Notes under the pieces: generated by a model
What the model saw: only the letters and a program-made list of their open reading frames with translations
The model's database searches: none
What the model was told of the DNA's origin: nothing
Assembly (NCBI GenBank): GCA_900239685.1
Contig: OENT01000515.1
Span: 40,354 to 104,353 of the forward strand
Direction: 5' to 3'
Length of the DNA: 64,000 nucleotides
Origin: Rotaria macrura
Lineage: Eukaryota; Rotifera; Eurotatoria; Philodinida; Philodinidae
Shown: positions 58,640-64,000 of the stretch, one piece after another
Position numbering within the stretch: the first letter of the stretch is position 1
Layout of the letters: each line of letters opens with the position of its first letter
Position numbers and translations under genes: made by a program

Positions 58640-59530
58640 CATTCTCTGTTCAAATGAGAGAGCTCACCGAGACGACCGTTGTCCATTAGACATGAATCTA
58701 TGTCAACATAGCAGCAAAACTAAAACACCTATTGGAGCAATTAAGAATAATTGTACAGGATATGATTGTTCTTCGTTCTATCGTACCAATAATATTCAAT
58801 GTGTGATTAGTCATTCCTATAAAATAGATTTCATACTGAAATAACGATTCATTTTTACTTCCAATTGTAAAATGTGAAAAAAAATACTCATCCGGTAATA
58901 ACTTGTATGATAGAATTTCGAGTTTATTTTTGTTTTCATTTCCACGTTTAAATATTCACATTTTATCATCGGAGTCAAAGCGAGTTTCTTCGGTGTCAGA
59001 ATTCGGTATTGTTTAATCATCGCAATAATCGTATTACACAGGTAGTACATGACAAAAGCAAAATAAAATACAATAGTTATCTCTTCAAAGAAAAATAATA
59101 AGAAGTCAACAGTGAATTTTCTGAAAACTTTCCCCTACTCACTTTCACGATGTGTTCAATAGGAGCTGTCACGAATGAAAGTCGTAACATGATACATAAG
59201 TCTATACTCGAATACAGCTTAAACTTATTTTTAATTAATTTGAAAAAACTGAATAATTAATTATGATGTCAATTTACCCGCATGAAATTTCATTCTTGAG
59301 TAGGTTATGATATTTGCTCTAATTCAACATTTCTGATGCACACGGGTAACAAAAACGGTTACTTGAAACGTTTAAGATAGTTTCTACTAGATTCTAACTC
59401 TGCAATAGTATAAATTGGACGGTATTTGCAGGTGAACAGAATGCTAATCGAGATTCAGTGTGACCTCATCATTTATTAGCGATAAAAGTTGAGCCACGCA
59501 TCATTCGAACAAATCAATACGAACTTTACG
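58640..59530. other. Gene-free stretch between tRNA-Asp and aminopeptidase
   Basis: No gene recognised; AT-rich sequence downstream of the aminopeptidase stop codon. Confidence 0.45.
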
Positions 59531-61311
59531 TTAGAGAAAGAGCTGAATTTGTTGTTTCATCCATGGTCCACCGTCGACACAGTCAAGACATCGCTGATGA
59601 TAAGTATTGATCCATTTCAATTCTTCTGGAGTAAGAAGATCAACATCAATCAATGGACGAAAGTACGGCAACAAAGTCAATGGTAGGAAATGAATCGCTT
59701 GTTGGTCATCTTCCACGGTTTCATAGACATTCTCTAGGCGAACTCCCCATTGGCCCTCGAAGTAAATGCCAGGCTCAAGTGCAATCACCATTCCGGCACG
59801 GATAGGAATCGAATTGCTAACAGAATTAGCTTTGGCAATGACAACACCACCTTCAATCACTCCCATTCCATGTGATACACCATGACCAAATGATACATTT
59901 TCGTGCGCATCTTTAACAGAGGTAAACTGTGCTTTCAACAACGAATGAATGTGGGCTCCAGTGAGAGTATCATCCGATGGAAATGCAGTCATTTCAACGG
60001 AAAGAATCGCTTTCAATGCCAAAGTGTAACATTGTATTTGTTCTCGTGTCGCTTGTCCGAAATGAACTGTACGTGTCATATCGGTTGTTCCATCAAGATA
60101 ATGTCCACCAGCATCGAGATAAAACAAGTCACGATCGATGGTTTTCTTCGTCTTCGAAGCGAACGGTGAATATTCAATCAATGCTGTGTTCGTTGCTGAA
60201 GCAGATATCGTATCAAACGCGGTGGAAACAAAGTTTGCTTGTTCTCGTTGTCGAAGCTCGAGATAATTAGCAACATCGACTTCAGTAACATCAGACATGT
60301 CACCATCCATTGTCTTTTGAAGCCATTCGAAGGTTTCACAGACGGCAGCACAATCACGAAAGTGACACTGACGAAACCCATCGAGTTCTACGGAGTTTTT
60401 AATCTCTTTCATCTGTTGAATCGGTGAACGAGTGACACGTACAACAGCCGACGTTAGATGATGAAGCACAATGACAGATGCGCGTTCATCGAGCCAAACA
60501 TTCGTCTCTTTCAGTGTCGAGAGAAAATCCAAAAAGCTTCCATAGGGAAGAATTTCCCACTGGAGATTCTGAAAAAGAAAACTATCTATTTTTTGTCGAA
60601 GTTTATGAGTAACCTGACCTCATGAGGATTGTCGGTAAACAGCCAGAGATTATCACATGATACAATGGCAAAGCTATAGAAGAGTGGATTACACGGCATA
60701 TCGTTACCACGTAAATTGAGAAGCCACGCTATTTCATCCATAGCCGTAATTATCAACGTGTATCTCTTGTCTCCATCCATCAGATATTGTCGTCTTAGGG
60801 TTTCAACTTTCTCTGCACTTGTTTGACCGGCGAAACGAACTTCATCCGATGACCAAATTGCTGACAGTGCTGGTCTTTCATTGGATGTCTTTTTGTCGGA
60901 TATGATATCGATCCAATTGATTGTTGAATCTACAGGGAAAAGACTCGATGCTACACTAGAGAACTGTTCGACAATGAATACAGGTGTCAACCGAGGATCA
61001 TAGGCAATGCGTTTCAATGACAAATGTTGACTATCAATCCATTGTAGAAGATTATCGACGAGAGTCCACACGTTGCTATCGACTTCGACTTTGGCCAATA
61101 ATCGATAATTCGGTGAAACCTGAAACAATGCTCCATTATATAAGGTGACAAGAGCCAATCCACACTGTGCTTGACATTCTGTAATCCAATTAAGACGCCG
61201 GTGTTCTTGTAACAATGAATAGAATGTGTAGTGACCATCGCTATCCGTAATAAGATATGCATCACAATCGTGTTCTTGGATCAACGCACGCAATGCTCCT
61301 ACACGACTCAT
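59531..61311 (-). CDS. XPNPEP1: Xaa-Pro aminopeptidase P-type metallopeptidase (M24B)
   Basis: Two exons (61311-60619 and 60568-59531) joined across a 50-bp intron in phase 0 give 576 residues. It removes N-terminal residues preceding proline (family knowledge). The N-terminal creatinase-like domain starts RVGALRALIQEHDCDAYLI; the second half includes DEIAWLLNLRGNDMPCNP, the linker typical of three-domain cytosolic aminopeptidase P. In the pita-bread catalytic domain all five metal ligands are visible: Asp of YLDAGGHY, Asp of TTDMTRT, His of GVSHGMGV, Glu of ALEPGIY and Glu of RLENV. The GHG motif (SFGHGVSHG) is also present. The C-terminus (PEELKWINTYHQRC) matches the family and ends somewhat short of human XPNPEP1 (623 residues). 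No signal peptide, so cytosolic. Symbol by family; orthology not tested. Confidence 0.92.
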
Positions 61312-62764
61312 TACACGCAGTGCTACTCCGAATGTGAAACTCTGTACGACTGATATGTATCAACGAATGTTCGTTGTGCCTGATTAAACAAATCTTAAAG
61401 TAGACTATTTTTCATAACAAAGAGAGAGAGAAAGGGTATAGTGCCGTGTGTTTGTCATGCATTGTTTCTCTCCGAGAAACAATCATGATACGTACATGCA
61501 TTTACACATGAATGAATTGTGTGAGGAATCTCAAGAGATGAGACTTGATAAGTTACGAACAAAGAATTAACATCTGTAACAATTAACAACAAACTGTGTC
61601 TTCATTGTTTGGCATAAAACGAATGTATCGATGAAAGATCAGCTCGATAAAAGTTATGGTACGAATGTTTTAGAAAAGTGATATACCTGTAATTATTAGT
61701 GCCATTGTACTACTCACATGTTGACTATTTTTATTTTTGATAGCTGATAATAATCTTACGGTAAAAGTTAGTAGCTAATTTGTTGATTTGAAACCTTTTA
61801 CATAATTGAATCTGACAACATTTGTGTTCTACACCGCAGAAGACATGAGTAGTATTTTTTCGAAAGAAATAAAAACAACCTTACGTTGCATTTGACATAC
61901 TGAAAGATAAGAACTAACGACTATCGTGCAAAAGTAAACTATGGTTGATAAGAGAATCGGACTGCAGAGAGAGTTTATCGGTTCTTACACGGTGTGGTTA
62001 TGCGTGTGAACAAATAAAAGAGACAGTGCAACTGATTAACACGAGGTGATGATGAGATGCACATAGACAAATATATTATTGGCGTCTTCAATCGATTCAC
62101 AGGAGTTTTTAACGGCAGATAAAAGCAGTTTCTCATACTTTAGAAGTTAAAAACTTGCTTGCCTTCAACAGTTTTCCGAAGATCTTCGAACTCGTTAAGA
62201 AAAATCATATCGAACTCACACGACAAAAAGATGCGGACAGAACGTATGAATATGTCGCTTCTGTGTTTGAATACAATTTTAATCTATCAAACTTTACATC
62301 TTCATACTGCAAACAGTTTCCGAATCGATATGAGTGTATAATGGGAGCACACTTGATTCGATCTTAGGTTCGTAGATGGTAAGTACGGTCTGCAATACAC
62401 TATACGTAGCATAACCATTAATTACGTAAACCATGCTTAAGTAATTTAAGTAAGTTCCCATCACTAGTCAGTTACGTAATTCGTTAAATTTCGTCCTCTG
62501 TGACAAATGCGATATTCTCTTGTCACAATTTACAATACAAGCGTTTCCTATCAATTGAATGAAGCATGACCTTTCACAGGACACTATTATTATAAAAGAA
62601 TTACTAAAAACTGTTATGTCTGTGCACGAATGAATTGTGTAGACTGTGAATCAAGGAAATTATCATTTTATTTTGAAATTAAGTAAAACCCAAAACAATA
62701 TGATAAGTTTATTAAATAGCAGAATGAATTCTTTGCGTTACGTGTTAATGACACCGTCGATGTT
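61312..62764. other. Gene-free stretch between aminopeptidase and ML-domain gene
   Basis: No supported gene in 1.45 kb; the frames at 62155-62367 on the plus strand lack a domain signature. Confidence 0.45.
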
Positions 62765-63413
62765 CTATTTTGACTTTACTGAATATTTGAAATTTCCACA
62801 TAAAACCTTCGTGTCTTTCTCCATAGCCACAATGGTGACTTCGAAATCTCCGGTCGTTAAAAATGATAAAATGCTTCCTGAAAGATTTGGTAATTCGAGT
62901 ATTTCGTTGTAGGTAGCAAGTGTACTCGATGATACTTGATTTATGTCACCGTTGCAAGTGTGCCCCAAAATTCTCGAAACGAGTGAAACTAAATACAAAC
63001 CGAGTGTCTTTGGCCACCAACTGTTGCTCAATTGACACAAATGATCACTTGTATAGTTGCATGAACCAACATGAAGACCATCGACTAGATAGCACCTGAC
63101 CGGAAGACGAATACCACTCACGGTACGCACAATATTAACAGATAGTTCGAAATTTTCTATGTACATGAAAGAGACAGGTAGTTTTAAGATGTCTCTATCA
63201 AAATCGATACTCACTGATTGGCCTTTTGACTGTATGCATTAGAATGATGTCGAAAGTACCAGGATAACGAATAGGCATTGGATTAATGTGAATAGAATGA
63301 ATGAAGGCATCTTGTGAACCACAATCAGTATAGTTAAGTGTTAAATATTCACCTTGGCTCTTTTCTACCGTAAAAGAGACAACAGTTAAAATGAAAAACA
63401 AAGTAAAATACAT
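62765..63413 (-). CDS. Secreted ML-domain lipid-binding protein, GM2-activator-like
   Basis: Two exons (63413-63215 and 63156-62765) join across a 58-bp intron in phase 1, giving 196 residues (human GM2A 193). The frame opens 23 codons earlier (63482), but the ATG at 63413 is chosen because it begins a good signal peptide (MYFTLFFILTVVSFTV). The mature part starts with TDCG, then IHSIHINPMPIRYPGTF, matching the first Cys and the PGxF/V strand of GM2A; VKRPIKNFELSVNIVRT..RLPVRCYLVDGLHVGSCNYTSDHLC matches its xVDL...IPCxxxxGSCxxxxxC core; LSFLTTGDFEVTIVAM matches LTTGNYRI. Eight Cys after the signal fit a disulfide-rich ML fold. In animals GM2A lifts glycolipid for lysosomal hexosaminidase; whether this copy does so, or acts as a secreted lipid sensor or carrier, is not decided by sequence. 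Confidence 0.85.
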
Positions 63414-63922
63414 CTTGATGCGTGTATATGAAAATAAATTTATTTGAATGTTGATACTCATATATATACACTTGTGACCCATTGTTTTTCATTGTAAGTA
63501 GAGTCAGGTGTTAGATTAAAATCTTCGTCAGCATTTTAAGAGGAGCGATGCCATGCAGAGACGTGTGTATGGAGGGATATATTTTTTTCTATTTGGCACG
63601 ACGAAAACGTGTTGATCTATTTCAACTTGATGATTACTCAAAGCTTGACAGTTGATCCTTTTAAATGATTTTACTTTTTTAGCAATCATTTTTTATTCAA
63701 ATAGATGATCATACTCGGTCTACTATAAGCGTCAGTTTTTTAAAGTGGGAACAGATAGCATTGCTTCATGACTGGGAACAATGACGTTGATTTAACTCTG
63801 GATTTTCATCGCACTTAAATTCACACCTATAGAGAAAAAGTACAATGAAATTTTTTACTATCAGCAGTATCATTCTGTTCTAAATTCAATGAATGTGAAA
63901 TAGAAATTCCTACAATACCCAG
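63414..63922. other. Gene-free stretch upstream of the ML-domain gene
   Basis: Probably holds the promoter of the ML-domain gene; no recognisable element. Confidence 0.4.
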
Positions 63923-64000
63923 GTCGTACAGAACGGTCCGCATACGGCGGTGAACCAATACCAAACGGCATGTTTACGGCATTCCGTAGAATTTCGATTA
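63923..64000. other. Possible exon cut by the right window edge
   Basis: The last 78 bases are clearly richer in G+C than the flank and are open in all three plus frames, following an acceptor-like AATACCCAG. The minus strand also has an open frame. Orientation and product cannot be settled from this piece. Confidence 0.25.

Noticed and set aside
58338-58844. 168-codon plus-strand frame
   Set aside because: It runs straight through the antisense of tRNA-Asp and has no domain; a shadow frame.
1-64000. CRISPR arrays, prokaryotic operons or phage genes
   Set aside because: No regularly spaced repeats; spliced genes, a pol III tRNA with T-run terminator and animal gene families show the window is eukaryotic nuclear DNA.

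Overview
This is an AT-rich metazoan nuclear window whose intact genes look like those of a bdelloid rotifer. The evidence is many very short GT-AG introns (11 measured here, 48 to 62 bp), divergent intronless rhodopsin-like receptors of the type abundant in bdelloids, and a large TIR-domain protein fused to helical and SAM-like regions. The genus is inference; gene density is lower than I would expect for Adineta, so a Rotaria-like genome is my best guess.

Layout. 1-16 kb: a small MITE at the left edge, the first exon of a GT31-type glycosyltransferase (minus), an orphan GPCR (minus, 8983-9948) and long gene-free DNA. 16-25 kb: a transposon-rich block with two hAT-type MITEs with 8-bp target duplications, one of them nested inside a GATCC-rich element, a 1.4-kb hAT-like element, and a 2.6-kb element with about 640-bp nearly identical inverted arms. 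24.7-27.3 kb: the 859-aa helical-repeat/TIR/SAM-like protein (plus). 27.3-39 kb: no intact gene, but repeat relics, a TTAA-flanked piggyBac-type MITE, a strong hairpin and a broken, possibly BED-finger transposon ORF. 39.2-40.4 kb: proteasome beta-7 in seven exons (minus). 47-48.8 kb: a second GPCR in two exons (plus). 50.1-50.7 kb: glyoxalase I (minus). 53.8-54.9 kb: a palindrome and a MITE. 55.3-63.4 kb is the densest part: an unrecognised two-exon gene (plus), V-ATPase subunit E (minus), tRNA-Asp(GTC) (minus), Xaa-Pro aminopeptidase P (minus) and a GM2-activator-like ML-domain protein (minus).

The genes do not form one pathway. The housekeeping set (PSMB7, V-ATPase E, GLO1, aminopeptidase P, tRNA-Asp) looks intact. 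The accessory interest lies in the TIR protein, whose order (helical, TIR, two SAM-like segments) resembles a rearranged SARM1 with the catalytic-glutamate position kept, and in the inverted-repeat element whose outer end lies 227 bp upstream of that gene's start codon. Gene models were built by reading frames and splice sites by eye; no homology search was run.
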